Origin: Anoplopoma fimbria
Lineage: Eukaryota > Chordata > Actinopteri > Perciformes > Anoplopomatidae
NCBI RefSeq assembly: GCF_027596085.1
Contig: NC_072471.1
Location: 14,306,499 to 14,370,498 of the forward strand
Reading direction: 5' to 3'
DNA: 64,000 nucleotides
In this document: one piece after another, positions 1 to 12,400 of the stretch
How positions within the stretch are numbered: position 1 is the first letter of the stretch
Layout: the number at the start of each line of letters is the position of its first letter
Made by a program: the position numbers and the translations under genes
The notes under the pieces: generated by a model
Seen by the model: the letters and a program-made list of their open reading frames with translations, nothing else
Told to the model about the DNA's origin: nothing
The model's database searches: none

Positions 1-514
1 GTGGCTCACTTACCAATAACAATTCACTTACATCAAAAAAGGATTTACTTTATACACAAATGAATGCTTGTTATGTAACCAGTATCAAAATCACATGTTG
101 GGTGATGCGATTACAGCGCATGCCATATAACCACCATGGCCCGGTTTTGATCATGCCTTGCATGTCACACCCCCCTCTCTCTGTCTGTCTCTCTCTCTCT
201 AATCTTTTCTTAACTGTCCTCTGTCATATAAATTAGAAAATGCCCCAAAAATAATGATAAAAATCACAAGTTGCTTGGTTGACATTCTTGTTGTAGCCAA
301 TGGCATTTGGAAAAAAAAGAAACCACTGTTTTTCTGCGGGTTTGATTTAATGCTGCCAATGAGCCAGAAGCAAAACAGAATCAGCTGGTTATTAGTTAAA
401 AATGTAAAGGGACAACATCTGTGGATTTCGTCAGAATAATTTCATCCACCACCGGAGAGTTTATCAAGTCTACCATCCGATCTCACACGATTTACCCCTG
501 TGTGTCTGTTCCAG
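1..514 (+). other. pyroxd1: pyroxd1 last intron (partial)
   Basis: This is sequence upstream of the last pyroxd1 coding exon. It ends in a pyrimidine-rich tract and a CAG acceptor at 512-514. A short CT-rich simple repeat lies near 170-200. No other coding signal was seen. Confidence 0.7.
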
Positions 515-673
515 GTCGTTCTCAGTGGAGGTAGGATGGTGGGAGCTGTGCTGATTGGGGAAACAGACCTGGAAGAGACCTTTGAGAACCTGATCCTCAA
601 CCAGATGGATCTGACCCCGTACAGAGATGAGCTGCTCAACCCCAACATTGATATCGAGGACTACTTTGACTGA
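515..673 (+). CDS. pyroxd1: PYROXD1 C-terminal exon (partial gene)
   Basis: This is the last coding exon of pyridine nucleotide-disulphide oxidoreductase domain-containing protein 1, a class I FAD/NAD(P)H reductase-like protein. Translation from the acceptor at 514 gives about 52 residues with no break. They include [19 protein letters not shown] and end in the acidic tail NIDIEDYFD, which I recognise as the strongly conserved vertebrate PYROXD1 C terminus. The stop is TGA at 671-673. The FAD and NAD-binding parts lie upstream, outside the window. The - strand frame over the same bases is a shadow. The gene reads toward etnk1, in the same direction. Confidence 0.93.
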   Translation, partial: VVLSGGRMVGAVLIGETDLEETFENLILNQMDLTPYRDELLNPNIDIEDYFD

Positions 674-885
674 GCATGAGGGGTTTGATTCAGCAACTTG
701 TTGATCCTGAAGAAAGCCATGAGAAGGAAATGATCATTCTGTCATTTCCATTTTTAAAAAAAAAATGTATTGTCAATGACAAGAACCAACAAGAATGAAG
801 TAGCAATTATCTTGGTTCTTATCAAGAAACTTGTAAATTAAAGAATGTATTTTTCCTTTGAAATAAATAATTTTCAAAACCAAGT
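674..885 (+). other. pyroxd1: pyroxd1 3' UTR with poly(A) signal
   Basis: This short UTR follows the TGA. A canonical AATAAA lies at 862-867, so cleavage is expected about 15-25 bases later. The end point is inferred. Confidence 0.65.
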
Positions 886-2690
886 GTACTTAACAAGCAC
901 TTGAGTGTTAAGTCTAGAAAAGGCTTTTTCATTTAGTCTTAGCATTAATGCAAATATATCATAAACTTATATGAGAAATAGATGCAGGTAAGAGACACTG
1001 ACACTTTTTACTCAGAATAATGGGATATGTTCAGCAATACAGGGTGGTAAAGAAAGATAATCCTTTTGTTGCTATGTTGTCTCAGTGATTCTTGATCAAA
1101 TTTCTATCTAAATAGCAACTACGGCTCCTCCTGTGCCTCAGCCGGCGTTATAACAATAGACATTATCAGTCTTGCATAATGCTGTCTATTGTTCCTTGGA
1201 CATGTTGCTCTTGGAGATGTTGCTATTTGTAAACCCCCTGAAAATCCACTTTTAAAAGGACAAGAACTTTAGAAGTAAAATGGAAAGAGTAATCTCTACA
1301 TGGAAAATGTAGATTATCATAAGAAGTCAAATTGCAATTTCCACTTGTGAGTTAACCTGTAGGTTTGTGTTTTATACCGTAGATGTGTGTTTTTTTGGGT
1401 CAGTGGTTCACCAACAGGAACCTGCCCACAACCTGCCCACATTTAGCTACTACCATTGGTTGATAAAGGTTACTATGGCAACCTTGTGCTTCACTCATTG
1501 AGCCTTAAGTGAAACGAGTAAAAATCTATGTGTGTAAGGCAACAATACTTGTGTAATAAGCTTAGTAGTGAGGGGGATACAGGGGCGTGTTCCAGTTCTT
1601 TTCCCTAATTTACAACTTTAGAAATAAGTGTCCAAAGGAAGAGACTGTTGACATAAGGGCAATAAACGTGGAAAAAAAGCACTGCTTTCCCTATAGAGCT
1701 ACTGATAAGGTATCCCTGTGTAAGATGACACCCTCTACTTAACTCAACTGGAGCTGCCAAGTAGAAATGACTGACTGATTGCACTGGACAGCTCTACCAA
1801 GTGTAAGTGTTGTGTGTGTGTGTGAGAGCAGGGCATTGTTTACAAGGTGAGACAACACTGCCCATGGTGACACATGCATCAAGATAAAATTCAAATCTCT
1901 GATGGAAATGGAGGGCAGGAAAATTGGTGCAATGCGATCCCCTATGTTTTACAAAGTATGTCACCAAGCAACGGGGCTGATCTAGCATGAATTGGATGAC
2001 AGCCTGGAACAGACATTACATGCTCAAACTGGCTTATGGTCAGGATGGAAAAACCCCAGTGGTGTCAACATTGATAAAATGTATATTTAGACTTATATAT
2101 TTAGAGGGACTGAGCCTGGGGGTTTAAGGGGAGTGTTTACTCAGACTTTTTTTAAATATAGGTCGCAGTAGTAATGCAAGTTGCTGGCCCTAAGTCCTTG
2201 TTGCAAAACAAATATTGGTGTTAATTGTTCATGACATGCAGTAACTCTATATCCTTATAATAAATAATGTACATGAACTCATAGATATAGACAGCAGAAA
2301 CAAGATGGAAGTTGACATGATGAGACCACAAAAAAGGCTCGATTTCTCTCCTTATACTGTCTGTTATTAAGTAAATATCTATACAATTAATATATATATA
2401 TATATATTAGGTTTTAGTTGTGAAATGTAATGAGGAATAAGACAATTTGGTATAGCTTTAACGCAGCTGGTTATAATGTTTCCAACATCCACTAATGAAA
2501 ACTGAATTACATTCTGTTTCCACGTCCTCGTGTTTTCTTTACACCTAACCCCTAACCTGGGTGGGTGTGTTAATGAGATTCAAAAGGCGGATTACTTTGA
2601 GTTAAATGGGTTTACCCCCTCTCTGTGTTCGACATCAGGCCTTCCCAGCTCTGACATTTAAAACGCTCAGACTGGACACAAAGCTCATTT
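886..2690. other. intergenic DNA between pyroxd1 and etnk1
   Basis: No exon, RNA gene or intact mobile element was recognised here. The stretch holds a short GT repeat near 1810-1825 and a TA microsatellite at about 2388-2408. The open frames in it are short and lack family signals. Confidence 0.6.
2388..2408. repeat. (TA)n microsatellite
   Basis: About ten uninterrupted TA dinucleotides in an AT-rich intergenic stretch. Confidence 0.9.
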
Positions 2691-3175
2691 CATTCAAGTA
2701 GATTGCGGATGTGACGTCAGAAGCGTAGTGTCTTACAGGTGTACGCTTGTATGTATCCACCGGGACCGAGCGACTCCAAGTTTGAATCGTATTTTTGACT
2801 TTGTAACCCTTATTATGTTAGTCTATATTCGCAACGGAACTTTAATGTATCTAATACGTTTTTGTGTGCTGTTAATATCAACATTACGTTGCGTATTTAT
2901 GTGTTTAACGATTAAGCTCCGCCGCCGGTGCAAGCCGACTCCTAAACAAGCGCTCCTAGTGAGTCATTCGACTACCAGCATGCATCAGAGGAACTTTTTC
3001 TTCTTCTGGTGGGTGGTGTTTGTTGAGAGGCGTTGCCGCACACCGACTACGTGCTAACGCTGCTCCACACATATCCGCCGCTCCTCGCATATTGTCATAC
3101 ATTGCGCATTTAGCCCCTGCTAACAGCACAGTGATCGTCAGAGCTAAGAGATATTACAAGAAATAAAGACTTAGC
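2640..3175 (+). promoter_or_regulatory. etnk1: putative etnk1 promoter and 5' UTR
   Basis: This stretch directly precedes the etnk1 start codon. CpG becomes more frequent toward the ATG (for example GCCGCCGG near 2921). The start codon has a good Kozak context, with A at -3 and G at +4. No TATA box was convincing, and the transcription start cannot be placed from sequence alone. The 109-codon open frame at 2728-3057 has no recognisable similarity, and I treat it as chance. Confidence 0.45.
2712..2719 (+). promoter_or_regulatory. palindromic cAMP response element (CRE)
   Basis: An exact TGACGTCA, the consensus full CRE bound by CREB/ATF proteins, lies about 460 bp upstream of the etnk1 ATG. 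Function is inferred from position and consensus only. Confidence 0.5.
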
Positions 3176-3322
3176 ATGGCCAACTACATCCACGTACCCG
3201 AAGAGGCTCCGGCGGTGCCCAGGATAGACGTGACAGTGGACGAGAGCGACTACAGATCCGGTGCGTTGAAGCTGATCAAGGAGCTGAGACCGAACTGGAA
3301 GCCATCCGAGGTCAAACTGAAG
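3176..3322 (+). CDS. etnk1: etnk1 exon 1 (coding)
   Basis: Forty-nine codons from the ATG to a donor after CTGAAG, ending in phase 0. It encodes the less conserved N-terminal arm that begins MANYIHVPEEAP. The donor is followed by a long T run at about 3327-3341. Confidence 0.93.
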
Positions 3323-3409
3323 GTGCTTTTTTTTTTTTTTTATGTAATTTTAAACATTGGTATCTTTAGTTTGCATGGTATGACATGACTCAACCCACCC
3401 CCATCCATT

Positions 3410-3444
<35 letters not shown>

Positions 3445-6400
3445 CGTTAATTCACATTTGCAAAAAACCGGTGCAAGCCAGCAACGTGGTCCAGTGAAAA
3501 ACTCAAGTCAGCTAACAGTATGACACACGACACCAGCTGTTATAATGAAACATTTAGCAGCTGAAATGCAGGAAACATTTCACTCTGAAATAGCTGTTGC
3601 TGGCTGGATCATTTAGGTACTGCGGTCATTTCTCCGCCTCCGGGTTTAATGGTTTGCCTTTTCAAATAGCATCTGCGTCACTTCAGGATAGCATCTAACA
3701 TGGGGAGTTTTCTGCCTGCTTTTCGCGCAGCCTGTAAAACCATAACCTGCTCATCAGACTGTCTCCGTCGAAGTGGTTACATTTAACATAAGGCACCAAG
3801 TAGCAATTGTATACAGAGAGTAAAGGAGTAGGTGTACTTTGCAGCTAAACTCACATTTGTCATCATGCTGCGACCCATTGACAGAGTTTCTGTAATGTAT
3901 GAGAAGAGATGAGAGGCTCTACTCTGTATTGAGTGTACATGGTCTGTTCTTGTTAACTTAGAAACACAGATGACAAATAGAGCATGACCACAGGCTACTT
4001 TGGATCACTTCGTGTTATCCTATAAGTGCCCTCTTTTGATCTGACAAATCGAGATAAAGTAGCAAACAAAAAAGGGAACATTATACATTACATGATTCTA
4101 GAGATGCCTGGTGAGACATAAGGTCAGCATTAAATCCTGTGCATACATGTAACCCAGAACGTGAGGTATTCTTCTTTTCCATGGATCAGACTGGGGGTGT
4201 GGCTCCTCTTGGTAAACACAGTGAGGAATGGAGCTGGTCACATGCTTCGCAACCCTTGCTTATAGTCATCAATGAGAGAGAAGTGGGAACTCAGCAAATG
4301 CCTGCCATAGCCTCCTCATGCCAAATAAAATTCCAGACCTGTTTTTCTCAGTCAATGCCTTATCTGGTGAACAATTAGGGCTGGTATGTTGACATCCCCC
4401 ACCTCTCCCCCCCAAAAAACGTCCCAGCTTCACAGCAGTGGCAGTTCAGCTTGACTCAACCCAGACATGCCCTAATTTTCCGACACTACACTCATTCCTC
4501 TTCTCTCCTTTTTTGATGCTTGCTAGATTCGTCTCAGAACTTATGTAATACACAAAACAACGTAGGTTTTTATGGTACTTATATGGTATAATGTGGAGGA
4601 TGGTCCTACTGTTGTCTAACGTCAAGTAGGCGTCAAGCCAGATTTCTGAAGTACAGGATCATTTAGGATTTCTCCCCTGATTCACCTGTTCTCCACTCTT
4701 TTCTCTATTTCTCTCCGCAGTTTTTCACAGACGGGATAACGAATAAGCTGCTGGGTTGCTACGTGGGTGCGGTAGTTCAAGATGTGGTTCTGGTCCGTAT
4801 TTATGGCAACAAAACAGAATTGTTGGTTGACCGGGAAAATGAAGTGAAAAGTTTCAGAGTACTACACGCAAACCGCTGTGCGCCGCACCTATACTGCACC
4901 TTCAACAACGGCCTTTGCTATGAATTTCTCCAAGGAACTGCCCTGGAGCCTGAGCACATTCGCAGCCAACCTGTCTTTAGGTAAAACGAGTTTTCCTTTG
5001 TATTCAACAAAGCATATTGTAACCTTTTTCTACCACCCTGTGGCTAACTGAGCAGGCTTGACAGACTGTCACAGTCATACATACCGACACAACCACATAC
5101 ATGCACATGTTGTTGGTGTACCTTAACAACACTATTTTGAAAACAGATTTGTTTGTGTAACCTGATTCTTCTTACAATTTTTGTTTCTTTACTTTTTTAT
5201 AGGAATATTTGCCTTTGCATGGATTAAAATGTTTCTATAAATTTCACAACTAAATTGTTAGACTGCAGCCCATTCACATGTTGATGCTTGCTGCTCTAAT
5301 TCAAACCTTCCCATTTTCTGTCTTTTCTACCTTGCAGTCTCATTGCCAGGCAGCTGGCCAAGTACCATGCCATCCATGCCCACAATGGCTGGGTGCCCCA
5401 GTCTGACCTGTGGCTGAAGATGGGCAAGTACTTTGCTCTCATCCCCAAGTACTTCAAGGACCCTGAGCGAAATGCCAGGTGAGGCCATGTAGAAGATGGT
5501 TCTGAAATCTGACACATCTTTAAATGCTGCTGATTTGACTTTTCCCTGTTTAATTTTATATTGAAATACCTAATTCAGTCTGTTCTCACAGTCCTGGCTG
5601 AGTTGCAAAATGTGTTATACATCAGACCGGCAATACATCATCCAGAGTACGCTCTCATCAACACGCCCCCTTTTCAGAGAAAACAATCCCACGCCCTGCC
5701 TAGACTGCAAGAGTTTGCAAGAACCGAGGAAGATGATGCATGTCTCCAAGCTGAAAAGCTTTTGTGTATGGGGTTAACTGAGGCTTTCCCGCTGAGATGT
5801 GAGGCACTTAAGATGTGTGAATATTCACTGTCAGTGTGGTAAAAGGGTAAATGATGCTGGTGACAGTTTCGTTACTACTTATGGATAGCTAACATGAGCT
5901 TGAGTGGGAGGCTGCTGCAGTTAAGTCAAACAGTAAAGCATCGGCAGTCGTCCCTAACTAAATCTCAGCCTATAGATCAAACAGTTGGCTATTAACAGGT
6001 TGATTTTTCACAAACAACACTTTGCCTTATGATAGTGATTCAGTAAAATATGTATAGATGCCCAGAAAAACAATATCTCGCCACTGTGTTGGGCCATTGA
6101 ACTAAATGGACAGGGAAAAGACTGAGGGTACATGATAGCTATGAACTTTCATTTATTAAGGTATCATATATGCTCAGGTTCAGGTAAGCTCTCAAAACAA
6201 TAATCAAACATGTCTATAAAACAAACATGGTTTAATAAAAAATTATTAAAATATAACATGTCAAAATTACAATACACACACATTGATATCTACAGAATCT
6301 TCGGCTCCCTCTCCTACCAAAAGGGACGTGGCCTCGTCGTTTGGCAAAGTGCCTGTATGTACCAGTCTGGTATAGAACAACTGTACAGTTGAGGACTCAC

Positions 6401-9400
6401 CAAACCGGTTATCTACAGGTTTTATTTAAGCTATACATAGAACAACAAAAAATTCACAATAGTACTTAGACTTGAATTCACACCAAATTTTAAATCCTAA
6501 TTACTGAGATAAAAAAAGCAAGGACAGACCTTTTGAAAAGCGGTATACTCATTAAAAGTATAAATTGGGAATAATGAGTCACTTGAAGGAGGATATTGGC
6601 TTATTGTAATATTTTATGACCAACCCTGCATTTAAATGAACATAAAGTACAACAAAAAATAAGCCCTTTAATGAATAGATTTGAAGAATTTAAGGCATAA
6701 ATATGTGATTTCTGGATCTTTTAAGACCTTTTTAAAGAAGGCTGGAAAGTAAAAAAACAGGCTCTAATCACATTGTTTGGAAACGTATGGCTTTCACTAT
6801 CCTCTCTGCTACTGTAATCCTGCAAGTTCCCAGCTGTGGGACTAATAAAGGATTATCTTATCTCTTATCTTGCCTCTCCTATCTGTCCACGTGGAACTAT
6901 GGCTTCCTTACCTCTGTAATAAGTTATTCATAAATCCAAACAACCCCATGTGCAATGGCACAATACAGGAGTTTCTGCTACCATATGTACAGTAGATGTC
7001 TCACATCTTTGGTTAATAACAGTTTATTTTAAAACAACAAGAAACACAAAAGCGCAGCACCCTGAAAATATGAGAAATGCTCATTAATCCTGTTCATGCT
7101 GCTGCCGTCTGGCATCACTCCCATTTCGTTGTGCAACCCTGTGTTGTAGGATGACCCTTAACAAACCTTGTAATTCTATCTTCATCTAAATACTTTACCT
7201 TAGTTACCCTGTATTCCGGGTGTGTGAGTACCAACGAAAAACAATGCAGGTGCGCTAAGTCGCATGCAAATTTAGTAATGACAATATGGCATTTTTGCAC
7301 CACTGAGTCTCGATTGCTTGAACACTGTAGTTTGTAATAACAACAACCTTCATGTATGGTGACACCCAAAGTGAATCCAAAACAAACACTGACTTTTCAA
7401 GCTGTAAATTTCCTCGAACAGCACCCACACTGTTAGGGAAATGCCGGGACTTACGAAAGACTGTGCGACACCCACAGCGTCTTCGGTGTTCAACTATGTA
7501 GAAGGCAAAACGATTAACTAGGTGGAGTTCTTAGCACATGGCTTACGCCCGCAATAATTGAAGCCAGCTCTTTCCATTATGTGTTGCACAATGTTTGTTT
7601 ATCGTCAGCTCGTGATCATGTCTGGTGCAACAACATTTAGCACTGCATTGTCTGACAAATAAACAAATTAACTAAACGAAAGCAAGCAACAACGGAAAAG
7701 CAATGTCTTATTTGCATATAATAAAGACATTTCCTAGAAAATAAAAATGGACAAAAATAGTTATACTGCTGTTTGCAAGTAGCATCGTTTATGAGCATTG
7801 TGTGTCAGTAATGGTGTCACCACTGTTATAATAAAACTTAATTTAATGGGCAGGAAATGTAGTTGTAAACAAGCATAAGTGAGGACTTAAGTTGAGTCAC
7901 AGCATCCATTTTTTCAGTAGTAAAATTGGGAGGATTTCAGTTGACCTTTTCTTATTCTTTTAATGGAGCTTATTATTTTCAGTAATGTTCGATGTATGTT
8001 CATCGTAGGTTTGTAAATGTATTAAATATTACATAAAAAGAGAGTCTATACCCAGATCAGCTGGTCTCTTTGTGGATTAATTTATGTTGCAGCAATTGAT
8101 GGCAATTAATCACTTTTCATTTTCCTCCACTTTTTCCCTCATAAGAGTATCGCAAAGTCCGTCTGTAAAATTAGTTATTAATTTCCCTCTCTTCACTTGT
8201 CATGCTTCTTATTTTCTGTTCCTATTTCTGGCCTCACCTCTATTTCTAAGTCGACTTTTAGGTTCCCCCTATTGACTTTATCTCCATCTGTCCTTCTATT
8301 AATACTTGTAATGTGCCTACCTCTATCAATAAACAGTGTTCACCCTCTTTGACTCTCCCCCTCCAGGTTGAGAATGGAGGTGCCCAGCCCACGGTGCCTC
8401 CGAGAAGAGCTGGTGTGGCTCCAGCAGAGCTTGTCTGTGCTGGGCTCCCCCGTTGTTCTCTGCCACAACGACCTTCTCTGCAAAAACATAATCTATAATG
8501 CGGAGGCAGGTGAGTATTAACTGCCATGTGTAGTCATAAACAATGCTGTGTGACTGAATTGTGTTGTAGTGTGAACTACATTGGTCTCTGCGCTCAGGTA
8601 GGATGGCATTAACTGCACTTCCTAGTCAACAACCCTAGTCACATGCTTCACTCATTGCCGGTGTTTGCATTTGGCTGCAGGCAAAGAATTAGAACGGGTC
8701 GGAAAAGACAAACCTGTTATTTGGATGGTCTGCTCTAGATGGAATCCTCATTTGAAAAAACACCACACATATTACAGTTATGTGTATCTGTCTCCAATCA
8801 ATTTGTAATAAAGTAACTTATCTGGCACAGATTTTCTTAAGTCTACCAGATTCCAATTTCCCATACCTTTTTTTTAAGGTGGAGAAGTTTCTAATATCGA
8901 TTTCAGTCTTTTTCTGTCGTTCTAATTCTTTGCTGAAAACTTAGGACATAAACCACTGTAATCAGCCTGAACAAACAATGCCATTGCATCATACCACATA
9001 CCAAGTCTTATTTCTATTGATAGCACATGTTTTTGGTGCTTTAGCAATGTTATTTGTGATGGTATGAAGGTCAAGCAACCTGTCCTCAGCTTGCTTTTTG
9101 CACTGAGCGACTTAGATTATTCTGGTCAATGAGACTGTACGAGTCAGTGAAACTGTCCTTATCATTGTCTTTGTAGGAGAAGAATTTTGGGTTAAACTGG
9201 TCAGGACAAATGAGAGAGGGTGAAAGAAGGGAGAGTTTTTTTTGTTTTGTTTTTTTTATGTATGAGGGAGGTGGGGTGGGGGTGGTAAAGAGCTGTAAGC
9301 CCCCTCGTCGGTTTCGGCGAGGGGCGGGGCCCTTCTCACAGCTCCTTGTGTCTAGCTTTTCTCCCATAGGAATGACAGCCCGAGGCTGTGCTGCCCTGCG

Positions 9401-12400
9401 CCGCCCTGCCCTGGGGAGGCAATGGAGAGAGACAAACCTCACGCACAGTCGGCTTTGAGGGCCCCTCGTGTAGTCTGCCCACTGCTCTGGTTTATTCGGG
9501 ATGAGTTCATGGCAGCAGTAGGAGCCCTGTACCTACCTATTACCCTCCATTGCTACTTGCTCACCGGTTTTCCCTCTGACAGTAGTGAGGCCACTTACGA
9601 TGCTGGTTATTTCACAAATGTTTTTTTTTTTTATGGTTTGCACTTGCTTTAAGTCACTATGAGCACCAGCCAAATGCCTAAAGTGTAAAGCTACTTTCCG
9701 TCCATTCCATAGCATCAATAATGATAACCGGCCAGACCATATAAGTGGAAGAATATATCTGGAGATATTCAGTATTTTTCTTGTTGTCAACAAATCCCAT
9801 GGAAAAAACAAACCAACATTGAATTGAACAGACTAACAAGTTTTACCTATTTATAGCGTATTTTTTGATAGCGTATTTTTCTTGGCTATAGAGCTCCATT
9901 GTTTTCCAGGAGCTGTTAAAAACACAACAGTGAACCACTCTGTTTCACTGGATAACATTTTAATGTGAACAATGTAGTTTGTTTTGAGTCCAAACCACAT
10001 ACTCCATACCAAATCCTCAATACATTTACCGTTGACTCATGTACGTTTTAATATTTGCGAATAACAGTGCATAACTGTTTTAGTGCTAAGCCTTTTTTTT
10101 AGATGAATGTGTTCATTCTTTACCATTTATTTCCTTCCCCACAGGCTGGAGAAGTTGGAAACTATTGAACTGACTAACACATTGTTGGTTTTGGTCTTCT
10201 AATGGGATTTTTTGACATAAACAATAATATAGAAACCATCAGCTTTATCCATTGAAGCTGAAACACGCCTCTGCAAAAATGCAAGGAAACCCCTTTGCTT
10301 GAGCACACAGAACAGAGTTTCTGGTTAATCGTAGCTCACAGACAAGTAGACGTGCACACCTGCAGAATCTCATTTTAATCTTTGGTTCTGTATATCAAAC
10401 ATATGCTGTAAATTAAGTAAAGATAACCTGTTTCACTGGGATGGACCAACACCCGGCATGGAACTCCCTTACAGGGAATATTCACCACCTTTTATGTGTC
10501 AAAACAGTGTTGATGGTACTGCTAATATTAAGTTTATGAATAATATAGGTCAGTTGCACAGAAATTTAAAAGGCAGTGCACAACATCCATTCATATTTAC
10601 AGACTTGCAGAATCATGTTTCAGGCTTCAATAATTATAGCTGAGGGCATCTTCTGTTTGGAAGTATAATTGATTAATACTAGGAAGGAATTTCCCCAATA
10701 CGTCTAGCAAAACACAACTAGTACACACCTACAGATGACAACCACAACAGTAGTCCAGGGAATTGATGCATTTCTCACCGTGGCAAATCAAGCAGTCTAA
10801 ACCGTCGTTGCAAACTCAGTCTTGAAAAAGCAGGGTAGGCATGAAAACAGACTGAACAGCTACCACGCTGCTTCCTGTCACTTCTTGTAACCACTTGTCT
10901 GCCAAACGCAACTGCAGAAAAGCCACCACTTCCTGTATTGATAAAACAATAAACAGAAGTGGTGGAAGCCTAATAATCTTTCTCAGTTTTCCAAAGATAC
11001 TGTTAAAGGTTTGAAAAACGATCTCAACAAGTGCTGTATTACTTTTCCTCTTTCCTTTTGTCTCTCTTTACTGTGTCTTTCAGTCTCCAGCGCAGGCTGC
11101 TTTAGTTTTCCCTTTCTCTCTCACTTTACTCAGCTGTTTGCAAAGAACAAGAAATCTGCACACATTTTTTACTCAGTCCCAAGGGCCACAAAATCTGCAA
11201 CTCAGCAGCCAACAGGAAGCACATCAAAGATTCTGTCATTTGCAGAAGCTGCAGAGGTGTCACGCTATTGGGTTCACAGCGGACCAATGGGAAGGGAGCA
11301 TTGGAGGGGCGTATTGTGAGAAGGGGAAGTGAGGTTGCATGTGTGATGAGGGTGGGGGGAGCAAGACAAGAAAAGGGAGTTTGGCTGCAGGGCCTGATGT
11401 TTTTCGACACTGTGCGTGGGAGCAAGAATGGATAAAAAGACAAATATGTCAGTGTGAGAGTGAGCATGTGTGGAAGATGTGTTTGCCCCAACCTTTTCAT
11501 CTGCTGCACAGGGGGGGCTATAGCCACTGCCTGGAGGTGCTCAGTTGTGTCCCGCTAGGACCTACACGTCAGCTGGTAACCCACCTCAAAGTGACTTTCT
11601 CTGTAGTCCAGCACCACCTCAAAAACTAATGTTCCATATGTTAAGCCAAAGAAATTAGCCAAAACAAATCAAAACATTTAAGAGTGGACACATTTGATTT
11701 TAAAGTATTGTTCTTTAAAGTAATTATTAATTGTTAATATCTATTTTCTGTAACAACCGGGCTTGTTAAAGTAAGGGTTTGTATTTTGAGATCAATCACC
11801 ACCATTTTTAGATCAATGCTTCCCTCTTTGTTCACTGGCCTACAAATGCAATCAACAACACATTCTTTGACTCTTCCTCTCCATGCATGAAACATTGGTT
11901 TTAACAATTAAAGAGACACTTTTTCAGACGTTGATGTCAAGAATTCATTTCAAGCATTTGAGCTGTTAGTCTAGAATTCTTGACTGTGGGTTGACTTCGA
12001 GAAGTATAGGACCCTCATAAAATACGTTTTAAAATTGCTCTTGAGTTTACTGACAAGTGCATTGTCTGCTGTAAGTCAACAAAGTTCTGAGAGATCATGT
12101 ATCAAACAGTGTGTTGCTGTTCATTTGCTTTGTTAGCTCACTGTACTTTTCTACAAACCACTTAAATGTCTCTTTGTATTTCTACGATCTTCCTCCCTTT
12201 GTCCCACTGCTTTCTTTGCCCTGTTTTCCCTCATCTCCTCAAAACAAAACTTTGACTTGGCCATTTTCCCTTTATTCTGTGCATGTATCCAAAACAAACA
12301 TTCTCTTAAAAGCCAGATGTACTGCTTGTTTCTCCTAGATTTTTGTATGCGTTCCATGTGTTGCATCACACATTTTCATCTCTGCTAATGTATCCCGGAT

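Noticed and set aside
2728..3057. 109-codon + strand frame upstream of etnk1
   Set aside because: No recognisable domain and unusual composition. It overlaps the inferred promoter and 5' UTR and fits a chance frame.
5561..5842. 93-codon + strand frame in etnk1 intron 3
   Set aside because: It lies within an intron and resembles no known protein.
9086..9458. GC-rich patch in etnk1 intron 4 as a coding exon or second promoter
   Set aside because: Open frames exist on both strands, but none resembles a known protein and the etnk1 exons are already complete without it.
11126..11527. 133-codon - strand frame in etnk1 intron 4
   Set aside because: It overlaps several + strand frames of similar length and has no domain or splice support.
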